64,000 bases of DNA. Origin: CAWDMW01 sp963803575. Lineage in GTDB: Bacteria; Pseudomonadota; Alphaproteobacteria; Rickettsiales; UBA998. The notes under the pieces were generated by a model that saw nothing but the letters and a program-made list of their open reading frames with translations, had not been told where the DNA came from and made no database searches. Location of the stretch: assembly GCA_963803575.1 (NCBI GenBank), contig CAWDMW010000002.1, forward strand, positions 496,001-560,000, written 5' to 3'. Positions 51,988 through 60,005 of this stretch are shown here, piece after piece. Every line of letters starts with the position of its first letter. Position 1 is the first letter of the stretch. A program made the position numbers and the translations under genes.

Positions 51988-52830
51988 CTACTCATAAAAC
52001 TGGCGATCATAGAGCTGGATTAGGCTGATGAAGGTGATGGGGAGGGTGACGATGGGTAATACGATTAACCCTGCGGCCAGAATATTGATGCAGAGCAGAC
52101 CTATCACCAGCGCAAATAAATCCATGCCCAGTGTGCGGATAATCTGATGGTTCTGGCAGAAAGCGGCTTTAAGAGACAGACCACGATCTACGATCAGAAG
52201 TGGAATATAGAGGAAATACGCCATAATAGGGATGCCGACAAACAATGTTAATGCCCATGCGGCGGGGTTAACCAGATGGCCGACAATCCATGGTATGCTA
52301 AAACCTATCAATGCAGGGATAGCCGAGACGGTCAATAGTGCAACCCCATATACGCGCAGTGTTTCTGACACGTAACGACCTGAGAGTAATTGTACTCGTG
52401 CCACACGCATCATGGCGACCAGTGCCAGATTAAACATAATATAGCTTAAGAAAGGAGCCGCAATAGCTGTGATTAGTACCGGCACACCATAGCTCATGGC
52501 TGCAACAATAATGATAACCGCCAGCAATAGCAGGGCAGTAATGACGGCGGCGGTTAAGTCTTCTTTTAATGTGGCTGTGCCAGATTTCAACAGCCCTATA
52601 AAGGATACGTTTTGCCCATGCTGCATCGCTTCAAATTCCTGCTCAATTTTGTCCTGTTCAATAAAGACATCGTAGAGTTCCGGATATTGGTAGGCAGGGC
52701 GTGGAGCATCTTCCCCTTTTGGCACCAGCGTATCTGTTTTTGCCAAAGACCCGTTACGGATTTTGCGAATAATGCCAAGTAAATCGAATGGCCCTTGTTG
52801 TCCTGTACTGTGATGAATATAATATTGCAT
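51988..52830 (-). CDS. GYF_2-domain multi-pass membrane protein
   Basis: From the ATG at 52830 (MQYYIHHSTGQQGPF) the protein has 280 residues. The N-terminal 50 residues form a GYF_2-like domain: YYIHHSTGQQGPFDLLGIIRKIRNGSL with TDTLV. About five membrane helices follow from residue 95 on, with short loops. The combination occurs in many bacterial proteins of unknown function. An upstream extension to 52905 overlaps the MarR-like gene and is less likely. Confidence 0.75.
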   Translation of the reverse strand: MQYYIHHSTGQQGPFDLLGIIRKIRNGSLAKTDTLVPKGEDAPRPAYQYPELYDVFIEQDKIEQEFEAMQHGQNVSFIGLLKSGTATLKEDLTAAVITALLLLAVIIIVAAMSYGVPVLITAIAAPFLSYIMFNLALVAMMRVARVQLLSGRYVSETLRVYGVALLTVSAIPALIGFSIPWIVGHLVNPAAWALTLFVGIPIMAYFLYIPLLIVDRGLSLKAAFCQNHQIIRTLGMDLFALVIGLLCINILAAGLIVLPIVTLPITFISLIQLYDRQFYE

Positions 52831-52879
52831 AGGTGATATGGGAGTGAATGTCGTCTGAATACTGTGTGTTACCTCACCC

Positions 52880-53257
52880 TTACGTGGTTTGCGAGTTTGT
52901 CGCAAGCGCTTTAGGGTAAGACGAGATGTTTTTTTCCAGTATATCAGAGAATTGGTTGAGAAATGTTATACCCTGCATCGTTTTATAGATAATCACATTG
53001 CGGCGATCCCGTTTGTCTTTGCGACGGCGCACCAGCTTCATGATGCACAAGGTGTCTAGCGCACGGCATACGGCGGGTTTGGGAATGTCAAAGGTGTAAG
53101 CAAGGGATTTAACGGTGTGTATGTCTTCAATCAGATAAACATGCGTCAGAATTGCCCATTGGCGGATGGTCAGCTCATGCGGCATATGCAGGATGCTATC
53201 AGCACAAACATGATACCATGCATTCAGCCTTACATGATGTATTCCCGCATTAGGCAT
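52880..53257 (-). CDS. MarR-like winged-helix regulator
   Basis: The 125-residue protein has a MarR-type fold: LTIRQWAILTHVYLIEDIHTVKSLAYTFDIPKPAVCRALDTLCIMKLVRRRKDKRDRRNVIIY, spread over residues about 29-91, including the HTH with IPKPAVCRALDTL and the basic wing RKDKRDRRN. Its effector is unknown. It is preceded by a minus-strand TATAAA only four bases from the ATG. It may control the adjacent GYF_2 protein gene, from which it is 49 bases away. Confidence 0.8.
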   Translation of the reverse strand: MPNAGIHHVRLNAWYHVCADSILHMPHELTIRQWAILTHVYLIEDIHTVKSLAYTFDIPKPAVCRALDTLCIMKLVRRRKDKRDRRNVIIYKTMQGITFLNQFSDILEKNISSYPKALATNSQTT

Positions 53258-53262
53258 ACCTT

Positions 53263-54660
53263 TTATACTGGATTATGGCTGTAACGTTGCTCTAAGAAGG
53301 CGAACAGCGCGCGTAACCCCATTGCTTCCCCGCCAACAGGACGCCCGGGGCGCGAGCTGGTGTTCCATGCCATCATATCAATATGCATCCATGGGATGTT
53401 GTTTGATGTGAAACGTTGCAGGAATAATGCGGCAGTAATTGCACCGCCAAACCGTCCGGCGCTGGTGCTGCTGGTATCGGCAATCTTGCTTTTCAAGCCT
53501 TGAGCGTAAGGTTGGTGGAGGGGCATATGCCAGAGCCAGTCCTGCACATGCTGGCTTATATCTGTTAATTCGCGTGCGATGGTATCATTATTGCTAAAGA
53601 TTGCCGGAATATCAGTGCCAAGCGCCACACGGGCGGCACCGGTGAGGGTGGCGCAGTCAATCAGCAAATCAGGTACCTCATCTATGGCATCGCTGAGTGC
53701 ATCTGCGAGTATCAGGCGACCTTCTGCATCCGTATTACCCACTTCCACGGTGGAGCCATTACGCATGGTGATGACGTCTGATGTACGAAACGCATTGCCG
53801 CTTACCGCATTTTCCACCGCTGGCACCAGCACGCGAAGCCTGACAGGTAGCTTATGCGCCATAATCAGACTGGCCAGCCCCAGCACATGGGCGGCACCTC
53901 CCATATCTTTCTTCATGAGTTTCATGCCACTGGAGGCTTTCAAGTCCAGCCCACCTGAGTCAAAGCATACGCCTTTACCAACCAGTGTCAGGCGTGGTGC
54001 ATCTTCGCTCCCCCAGCGCAAATCAATCAGGCAGGGGGGTGAATCGGATGCTCTTCCCACGGTATGGATAGCAGGATACTCATTTTTCAACGCATCGCCG
54101 TCAATAACGGTACAGGTTGCCTGATGCTGGCTGGAGAGCGTTGTTGCAGCTTTGTGCAAATCTTGCGGCATCATATCGCAAGGGGGCGTATTTACCAGAT
54201 CCCGTACCAACGTGATGGCGTCATAAAATGTAGTGGCTTGATGGGCAATAGACTCTGGCATGTACAGGGTTGGGTAGGTCGCTGTTGCAGCAGTCAGATA
54301 GCGATCATAGCGATATTGCGCTAACTGCCAGCCAAGCAACATATCGCGTTGTATTTGCTCATTTGGCGTATCGGAGAGGTACGTATAGTCAGGCTGGTAC
54401 GTGCCTTCCGGTAATAAGGTAGCCATTTTGGCTAGCGTCCAGATGTGGCAATCGTCTGTTATCACCAATAATACGGCGCTGACATGCCCCTGACTATCCG
54501 GCCAGATAATGTAGTTTACACTGTTGGTAGCTGTCGTTCCTTCCTGAATGCCCTGCAAATGATATGTCTGGCACCAGCGCATTAATGCCTCGCTGCCAAT
54601 GGCGTGAGCGGCAGAAGGAACAGAGTCTTTAGGGATAAGGTAGAGCGGTGTGGTTGTCAT
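53263..54660 (-). CDS. Leucyl aminopeptidase family protein (M17)
   Basis: The 465-residue M17 metallopeptidase has the C-terminal catalytic domain with the metal-binding Lys/Asp in LVGKGVCFDSGGLDLK and KKDMGGAAHVLGL, and the signature NTDAEGRLILADAL. The N-terminal domain is shorter and divergent from PepA. M17 enzymes release N-terminal amino acids and act as hexamers with two metal ions; PepA also serves as a DNA-binding factor. This family member is of the shorter type common in alphaproteobacteria. Confidence 0.9.
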   Translation of the reverse strand: MTTTPLYLIPKDSVPSAAHAIGSEALMRWCQTYHLQGIQEGTTATNSVNYIIWPDSQGHVSAVLLVITDDCHIWTLAKMATLLPEGTYQPDYTYLSDTPNEQIQRDMLLGWQLAQYRYDRYLTAATATYPTLYMPESIAHQATTFYDAITLVRDLVNTPPCDMMPQDLHKAATTLSSQHQATCTVIDGDALKNEYPAIHTVGRASDSPPCLIDLRWGSEDAPRLTLVGKGVCFDSGGLDLKASSGMKLMKKDMGGAAHVLGLASLIMAHKLPVRLRVLVPAVENAVSGNAFRTSDVITMRNGSTVEVGNTDAEGRLILADALSDAIDEVPDLLIDCATLTGAARVALGTDIPAIFSNNDTIARELTDISQHVQDWLWHMPLHQPYAQGLKSKIADTSSTSAGRFGGAITAALFLQRFTSNNIPWMHIDMMAWNTSSRPGRPVGGEAMGLRALFAFLEQRYSHNPV

Positions 54661-54740
54661 GTATGTGCTATGTCAAAGATGGAAACACGTATTGTACCGT
54701 TACTGACATAATCTGCACGTAAAAACGCTATAGCGATGTG

Positions 54741-55526
54741 TTAAATGGCTAATGAATGCTGCAATGTTGCATGGGCGCGTACGTCATGCACACGTAGGTA
54801 GTTCACGCCGTATTGCATAAGGAAAGAGGAGGCCAGCAGGGTGAGAGCATCACGATGTGATTTGTCTGGAGATGCTAAAGCAAAGCAGGATTTTCGCGAA
54901 TGTCCGGCAAGCAGGCGACACCCGTGACGTGTGAAGCGAGGCATGTTCCACAAAAGTTGCAAAGAATGGGCTGCACTTTTGCCAAATCCAATACCCGGAT
55001 CAAGAATAGTACGCTCTTTGTTGATGCCGATTTCTTGTAACATATTTAGTGTCTGATGAAAGAAATTATCCAGTTCTGACACTACATTCACGGATGTGGG
55101 TAATTGCCTGGATGCTGCTGCTGGCACGCTTAAGGAATGCATCAGCACGTAATCGCAACCTGCTTCAGCCACTAATTTAAGCATGGTTGCATCCTGCCCG
55201 CCGGATACATCGTTGATCCAGTCAATACCGCAGGCAAGGCCACGTTGTGCGGTGGAAGTGTGACGTGTATCCAGACTGACTGTTGCACCCTGTTGGTGTG
55301 CCAATGTTACGATGGCTTGCAGGCACGGTTGCAGCCGTTTCCATTCCTGCTGGGGGGTGAGAGGGGTAGCGCCCGGGCGGGTCGATTCTGCGCCTATATC
55401 CAGTATGGTTGCGCCATCACTAAGCAAGGTTTCTGCATGCGCGTACGCTGCTTGTGGAGCGTCATAATGGCCTCCGTCAGAAAAAGAATCCGGCGTGATG
55501 TTTAGTATGCCAACAAGTTGCGTCAT
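54741..55526 (-). CDS. folP: Dihydropteroate synthase
   Basis: FolP joins 4-aminobenzoate and 6-hydroxymethyl-dihydropterin diphosphate to make dihydropteroate. The ATG at 55526 (MTQLVGILNITPDSFSDGG) gives 261 residues; 25 upstream residues in frame are unrelated. Signatures are LNITPDSFSDGG, DIGAESTRPGA, LDTRH, INDVSGG, LDPGIGFGK and LAGHSRKS. It overlaps folK by four bases. Confidence 0.96.
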   Translation of the reverse strand: MTQLVGILNITPDSFSDGGHYDAPQAAYAHAETLLSDGATILDIGAESTRPGATPLTPQQEWKRLQPCLQAIVTLAHQQGATVSLDTRHTSTAQRGLACGIDWINDVSGGQDATMLKLVAEAGCDYVLMHSLSVPAAASRQLPTSVNVVSELDNFFHQTLNMLQEIGINKERTILDPGIGFGKSAAHSLQLLWNMPRFTRHGCRLLAGHSRKSCFALASPDKSHRDALTLLASSFLMQYGVNYLRVHDVRAHATLQHSLAI

Positions 55527-56008
55527 ATGTTGTTGATCTCTGACAATGCCTGCGTTGCCGTGAGGCCGCCCTGTAACACACATTCTGGCCATAGGTCGCA
55601 TAATGGCTGCAGCACAAACAGCCGTTTATGTGCTTCGCTGTGTGGAATGGTGAGTGTTTTGCTATGGTGGGTAGTTCCTTCCACAGCAATAAGGTCAATA
55701 TCTATTTCTCTGGGCGACCAGTGGCCGCGATCAATCCGTCCAAGGTTGGCTTCAATGGATTTAACCGTTTCAAGCAACGCTAATGGTTTGGGCAGAGTGT
55801 CTACATCAATAACAGTCACCTGATTAAGGAAGGGTTTGTTCCACGTCTCGGGCGCGCCTTTAGGCAGTAATGGGGGGGTCTCGTATATAGGGGATGAAAG
55901 CATGTCATCTGTGCTAACACGTAGCTGTTTTGCCAAATGGCAGTTTGCTTGTTTCAACAGCGTGGCTGAATCCCCCATATTGCTACCAAGCCCAAATGCG
56001 ATACGCAT
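55523..56008 (-). CDS. folK: 2-amino-4-hydroxy-6-hydroxymethyldihydropteridine diphosphokinase
   Basis: FolK adds pyrophosphate to 6-hydroxymethyl-dihydropterin. The 161-residue protein has FGLGSNMGDSATLL, SSPIYETPPLLPKGAPETWNKPFLNQVTVID, and RWGPREIDIDLI-type GHWSPREIDIDLIAVEG, then PHSEAHKRLFVLQPLCDL. It is placed between folB and folP, forming the folate operon folB-folK-folP. Confidence 0.95.
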   Translation of the reverse strand: MRIAFGLGSNMGDSATLLKQANCHLAKQLRVSTDDMLSSPIYETPPLLPKGAPETWNKPFLNQVTVIDVDTLPKPLALLETVKSIEANLGRIDRGHWSPREIDIDLIAVEGTTHHSKTLTIPHSEAHKRLFVLQPLCDLWPECVLQGGLTATQALSEINNI

Positions 56009-56013
56009 AGACG

Positions 56014-56430
56014 TTACAAACCGTTAGGGTGTGTGGTATAGCTGAACGTCGTTCCATCTTGCAGGCCATCCACGGGGGCGAGGCACTTATGAAGATTCAG
56101 CGTATAATAGACACGCTCAATGCACGCTGCTGGCGCTTCTTTTGCAATCCATGCATCCACCGCGCCAGCCAGTTGCAAGGTGAGATATTCAATGAGTTGG
56201 AACGGGGTGCTTTCTGTGATGCGAGCCAGTGCCTGACTTAGGCGGTCATAACATAGAAAGCCTTTGCCGTCATCGGTGCAGCCACGTGGCAAGTGTGTTA
56301 GGTAAAGTGTTATCGTGACATCCACCGGCTGTGGGTGCAGGCGTTCTTCTTCGCCGTAGCCAAGCTGCACCATCAGGCGCAAACGGTTCAGGGTTAGTGT
56401 GGCAGGGAATGAATAAGTTGTATGATCCAT
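56014..56430 (-). CDS. folB: Dihydroneopterin aldolase
   Basis: FolB cleaves dihydroneopterin to 6-hydroxymethyl-dihydropterin. The ATG at 56430 gives 138 residues; the seven upstream residues are not conserved. The fold is shown by LRLMVQLGYGEEERLHPQPVDVTITLYL near the N-terminus, the LCYDRLSQALARIT helix, the active-site-type FQLIEYLTLQLAGAVDAWI and the C-terminal RVYYTLNLHKCLAPVDG. It leads the folB-folK-folP operon. Confidence 0.9.
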   Translation of the reverse strand: MDHTTYSFPATLTLNRLRLMVQLGYGEEERLHPQPVDVTITLYLTHLPRGCTDDGKGFLCYDRLSQALARITESTPFQLIEYLTLQLAGAVDAWIAKEAPAACIERVYYTLNLHKCLAPVDGLQDGTTFSYTTHPNGL

Positions 56431-56536
56431 AATGAGGCTGTTATGTAGCATGATTCTATCGTGTGTGCAATCATGCGCCCTAAATCATGCAGCAATAGCG
56501 TTGCCTTATGCAGGGATATCCTTTACAGTTGGGCGC

Positions 56537-57481
56537 ATGATGATCGTCATTCCTCTACCTGCATTGGCCGCAGGTTTCTTGTCTGCTATACTCTATTATT
56601 GTCTTGGACAAGGGTGGATAACCGGTGTCACTGCTCCTTATTTGCCCGTTATGCCACTGATTCTTGCAGGCACCTGTTATGGCCGCTCCGGTGTGATGAC
56701 TGCCTGTGGCTTGTGCGCTGCATTATTGCTGATATTGCTGCCACTGTATGACGCGCTGTTAACAACCCTTATGCAGCTTGTTCCTGTAACTATTTTTGTT
56801 CGCGGATTAATGATTGTTTCCTTTGAACCAGGTGATCCACCTCGCCTGAAATGGACATCCGTTGGTCAGGCAATGAGCATGTTGTCTATGTATTGCGCAA
56901 TGTTTTTTGCCTTCATTATTGGAACGGATAACACTGCTTATCATAATGCACGCGAGGCAATGATTCAAAGCGTTGAAACGGTGTTCTCGCAAATGGATCC
57001 GGAAATGGCGGTGTTGATGGAAACTATCGTAAAGCAGATTCCACATATATTAATGGTGATGGAAATCTGGGTCTGGTGCATTGGCATTTATGCAGTTACC
57101 TTGTTTGCACAAATGGTGGCCGAGTCATTAGGGATGCGCCGCCGCCCCGATATACGTATCCAGCGTTTTACGCCAGCCAATCTGGTGCTGGGGTTACTCG
57201 CAATCTCGGGTATGGCAGGATTTGCTACAAAACCCGAAATAATGCATGCCGGACAGGCCGCAGGTATGATGCTGTTATTTCCATACTTTTTTTCCGGGCT
57301 TGGATATGTGCATGATTATCTGCATAGCCTGACGCATGGCCGTATGTGGGTGGCTGCTTTTTATATCATTGGTATTTTTTCCGGAATGGCATTGCTGATT
57401 CTTGTGGCGCTCACCCTGTTTGGGTTGATGTTACATTTAGGGCGCTACAGCCTGTTGCTGCCGCCACGGTCGAAGTCGTAA
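56537..57481 (+). CDS. DUF2232 membrane protein
   Basis: This protein of 314 residues (start at ATG 56537, MMIVIPLPALAAG) is a polytopic membrane protein with about eight helices that matches the DUF2232 family typically found between rpsR and rplI in alphaproteobacteria. A start at 56432 is possible but would overlap the folB promoter region. It lies 75 bases before rplI. rpsF and rpsR, usually upstream, are absent here. Confidence 0.75.
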   Translation: MMIVIPLPALAAGFLSAILYYCLGQGWITGVTAPYLPVMPLILAGTCYGRSGVMTACGLCAALLLILLPLYDALLTTLMQLVPVTIFVRGLMIVSFEPGDPPRLKWTSVGQAMSMLSMYCAMFFAFIIGTDNTAYHNAREAMIQSVETVFSQMDPEMAVLMETIVKQIPHILMVMEIWVWCIGIYAVTLFAQMVAESLGMRRRPDIRIQRFTPANLVLGLLAISGMAGFATKPEIMHAGQAAGMMLLFPYFFSGLGYVHDYLHSLTHGRMWVAAFYIIGIFSGMALLILVALTLFGLMLHLGRYSLLLPPRSKS

Positions 57482-57555
57482 ATAACAGTTGCTTTTGACC
57501 GTGTGGTGCTTTACATAACAGCGATTATACAAAATATAACGAATAGAGCAACACG

Positions 57556-58062
57556 ATGGATATAATTCTGCTTGAGCATGTGTCACGATTGGGAAATGTA
57601 GGTGACGTAGTAACCGTAAAAGACGGTTACGGCCGTAACTTTTTGTTGCCGCAAAAGAAAGCTGTGCGTGCAACCAAAGATAACATCAAGGAAATTGAAG
57701 CGCAGCGTGATGCGCTGGAAAAACAAAATACGGCTAAGCGTGATGAAGCCCAGAAGCAGGCAGATTCATTGAAGAAACTGTCAGTGAAAATCATTCGTCA
57801 GGCGAGTGATGATGGACGTCTGTTTGGCTCTGTTGCCACACGTGATGTGGTGACAGCATTAAAAGATAAAGGACATAACTTTGAACGTCAGCAAATTGAT
57901 TTAAGCGGTAGCATTAAGTATCTTGGTTTGCATGAAGCGACCATCACACTGCACCCTGAAGTGAAAGTTGTTTGCAAGCTGGAAGTGGTACGTACAGAAA
58001 ACGCTACAGCCTTTGTTGAAGAAGATGAAGCTGATGATGCAGGCGAAGAACACGCCGCATAG
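57556..58062 (+). CDS. rplI: 50S ribosomal protein L9
   Basis: The 168-residue L9 has the N-terminal rRNA-binding domain MDIILLEHVSRLGNVGDVVTVKDGYGRNFLLPQKKA (first 38 residues), the long connecting helix rich in Lys/Glu, and the C-terminal domain with FGSVATRDVVTAL and GLHEATITLHPEVKV. An acidic tail of about 15 residues follows. Two hairpin terminators follow the gene. Confidence 0.97.
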   Translation: MDIILLEHVSRLGNVGDVVTVKDGYGRNFLLPQKKAVRATKDNIKEIEAQRDALEKQNTAKRDEAQKQADSLKKLSVKIIRQASDDGRLFGSVATRDVVTALKDKGHNFERQQIDLSGSIKYLGLHEATITLHPEVKVVCKLEVVRTENATAFVEEDEADDAGEEHAA

Positions 58063-58076
58063 ATGGTTGAACTATT

Positions 58077-58108
58077 GAAAACACACGGTTAAGCCGCATG
58101 GTGTTTTC
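58077..58108 (+). terminator. First hairpin downstream of rplI
   Basis: GAAAACAC (58077-58084) pairs with GTGTTTTC (58101-58108), followed by TCTTT. It is a plausible but weaker first terminator of a tandem pair. Confidence 0.55.
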
Positions 58109-58116
58109 TCTTTAAC

Positions 58117-58156
58117 AAGCGTTGTTATGGCATGAGAGCGGTAACAACGTTTTTTT
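58117..58156 (+). terminator. Rho-independent terminator after rplI
   Basis: CGTTGTTA (58120-58127) pairs with TAACAACG (58142-58149), the stem extending outward by wobble and A-T pairs, then seven T (58150-58156). This is a strong terminator. Confidence 0.85.
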
Positions 58157-58180
58157 GTGTCCGCTACGTTTGCTTTGTTA

Positions 58181-58210
58181 CTGACAGTCTGGGCTTAGCT
58201 GACGTATAAT
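58181..58210 (+). promoter_or_regulatory. Candidate recJ promoter, leaderless
   Basis: CTGACA (58181-58186) and TATAAT (58205-58210) are 18 bases apart. The recJ ATG is at 58218, seven bases after the -10 box, so transcription would start at or near the initiation codon. No RBS is visible. Confidence 0.55.
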
Positions 58211-58217
58211 TCGCTGC

Positions 58218-60005
58218 ATGACAATACCCCTTTCCATGGCTACCCCATCACGTTACCGCCCTATTGAGGGTGTATCCATTAGCCAACAACACTGGCAATG
58301 GCGCTGTGACGATTATCAGGTGATTGCGGATTTGATGAAGTACCATGAGATGCCAGAACTCCTTGCCCGTATTGTGGCCGGGCGTGGCTATGAGTGCGAC
58401 ACGGCTTATGATTATCTTTCTCCAACGCTGCGAGCATTACTGCCAGACCCGTTTCACTTGCTGGATATGGACAAGGCAGTCAATCGACTGGTGCAGGCGA
58501 TTAAAGATGGTGAGACATTAGCCGTATTTGGTGATTATGACGTAGACGGTGCAACCTCATCCGCACTACTGATTCGGTATTTCCGTATGTTGGATAAGGA
58601 AATGCTGTACCATATCCCCGACAGACGCGAAGAAGGTTACGGGCCAAATGCTCCGGCTTTGCTTGGACTGCAGCAGCGTGGTGCGTCTGTGGTAATGACA
58701 GTGGATTGTGGCGCGGTGGCGTTTGCCCCATTGCAGGAAGCTGCGCAGGCCGGACTGGATGTGATTGTGATTGACCACCATAAAGGCGCAGCGCAGTTAC
58801 CCGAAGCAGTGGCTGTTGTGAATCCGAATCGGTTGGATGAACATTCTCCCTGCCAGCATCTGGCAGCCGTGGGCGTAACGTTTCTGGTGCTGGTTGCGCT
58901 AAATAAACGGCTACGTGAGGAAGGGTATTTTGATAACAAGTCAGAGCCAGCCTTATTGTCTCTGCTCGATATTGTGGCGCTTGGAACGATTTGTGATGTT
59001 GTGCCATTAACGACCGTGAATCGTGCGTTTGTCACGCAAGGGTTAAAAATGTTATCACACCGCACCAATACGGGGCTGGCGACATTGCTGGAACATGCCG
59101 GAATCCATGGGGAGATTACCAGTTACCATGCCGGCTTTGTGATGGGACCACGCATTAATGCAGGTGGACGCGTTGGGCAAGCGGATCTGGGGGTACGACT
59201 GCTCACCGGCAATGACACGGCCACGCTAAAAGAGATTGCTGGTTTGCTGGATATGTATAATGTGGAGCGGCAAACCATTGAAGCCACTGTGCTGCAAGAG
59301 GCTATGGAGCAAGCAGAGCATCAGCATAATCAGCCAATGATTTTAGTGGCGGGTGAGGGCTGGCACCCGGGAGTGATCGGGATTGTTGCAAGTCGCCTGA
59401 AAGATCGGTTTCATTGTCCGGCAGGTGTGATTGCACTGGAAGGAGAGAGCGGTAAAGCCAGTGTACGCTCGGTGCATGGTGTGGATATTGGAACCGCCAT
59501 TGTCGCTGCACGAGAGGCGGGCGTGATTACCGAAGGAGGTGGCCATGCGATGGCAGGCGGCTTTAGCCTCAAATCAGATGCGTTGGAAGATGTGCAAACC
59601 TTTTTCAATGAGCGGTTGGCTCGTGATATACAGCTCTATCAGGAAACACGCACTTTGAAGCTGGACGCTGCCATTACCACGCGTATGGCACATAGTGGTA
59701 CGATAGATGTTATTCAACGTGCAGCTCCCTTTGGCATGGGTAATGCAACGCCTTATATGGTGGTGAAAGATGCCTCGATTGTCGCGTGTGATGTGTTAAA
59801 GGATCAGCATATACGGCTGGTGATAACAGACGCCAGCGGTGGTAAATTGAAAGCAATGTGTTTTCGTGCAATCGGTACCGCACTCGGGGATGCGTTGCTT
59901 TCCTGTCGCCGGGAGAAGATGCATATTGCGGGTACGCTAAAAGAGGATATCTGGCAAGGTCGCCGCCAAGTGACGCTGATTGTACAGGATATTATGCTAC
60001 TCTAA
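58218..60005 (+). CDS. recJ: Single-stranded-DNA-specific exonuclease RecJ
   Basis: RecJ degrades single-stranded DNA 5'-to-3' in recombination and mismatch repair. The 595-residue protein has the DHH family motifs: FGDYDVDGATSSALL (motif I), DCGAVA (II), VIDHHKG (III) and the DIVALGTICDVVPL motif, then GPRINAGGRVGQADLGV. The DHHA1-type GGHAMAGGFS segment and OB-like C-terminus are also present. A start at 58218 fits a leaderless message; MATPSRY at 58236 is an alternative. It overlaps recQ convergently by four bases. Confidence 0.96.
   Translation: MTIPLSMATPSRYRPIEGVSISQQHWQWRCDDYQVIADLMKYHEMPELLARIVAGRGYECDTAYDYLSPTLRALLPDPFHLLDMDKAVNRLVQAIKDGETLAVFGDYDVDGATSSALLIRYFRMLDKEMLYHIPDRREEGYGPNAPALLGLQQRGASVVMTVDCGAVAFAPLQEAAQAGLDVIVIDHHKGAAQLPEAVAVVNPNRLDEHSPCQHLAAVGVTFLVLVALNKRLREEGYFDNKSEPALLSLLDIVALGTICDVVPLTTVNRAFVTQGLKMLSHRTNTGLATLLEHAGIHGEITSYHAGFVMGPRINAGGRVGQADLGVRLLTGNDTATLKEIAGLLDMYNVERQTIEATVLQEAMEQAEHQHNQPMILVAGEGWHPGVIGIVASRLKDRFHCPAGVIALEGESGKASVRSVHGVDIGTAIVAAREAGVITEGGGHAMAGGFSLKSDALEDVQTFFNERLARDIQLYQETRTLKLDAAITTRMAHSGTIDVIQRAAPFGMGNATPYMVVKDASIVACDVLKDQHIRLVITDASGGKLKAMCFRAIGTALGDALLSCRREKMHIAGTLKEDIWQGRRQVTLIVQDIMLL

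Noticed and set aside
53213..53221. ATACCATGC half-site in the MarR-like gene matching the 48264 palindrome
   Set aside because: A single nine-base match without its partner arm is expected by chance in a window of this size.
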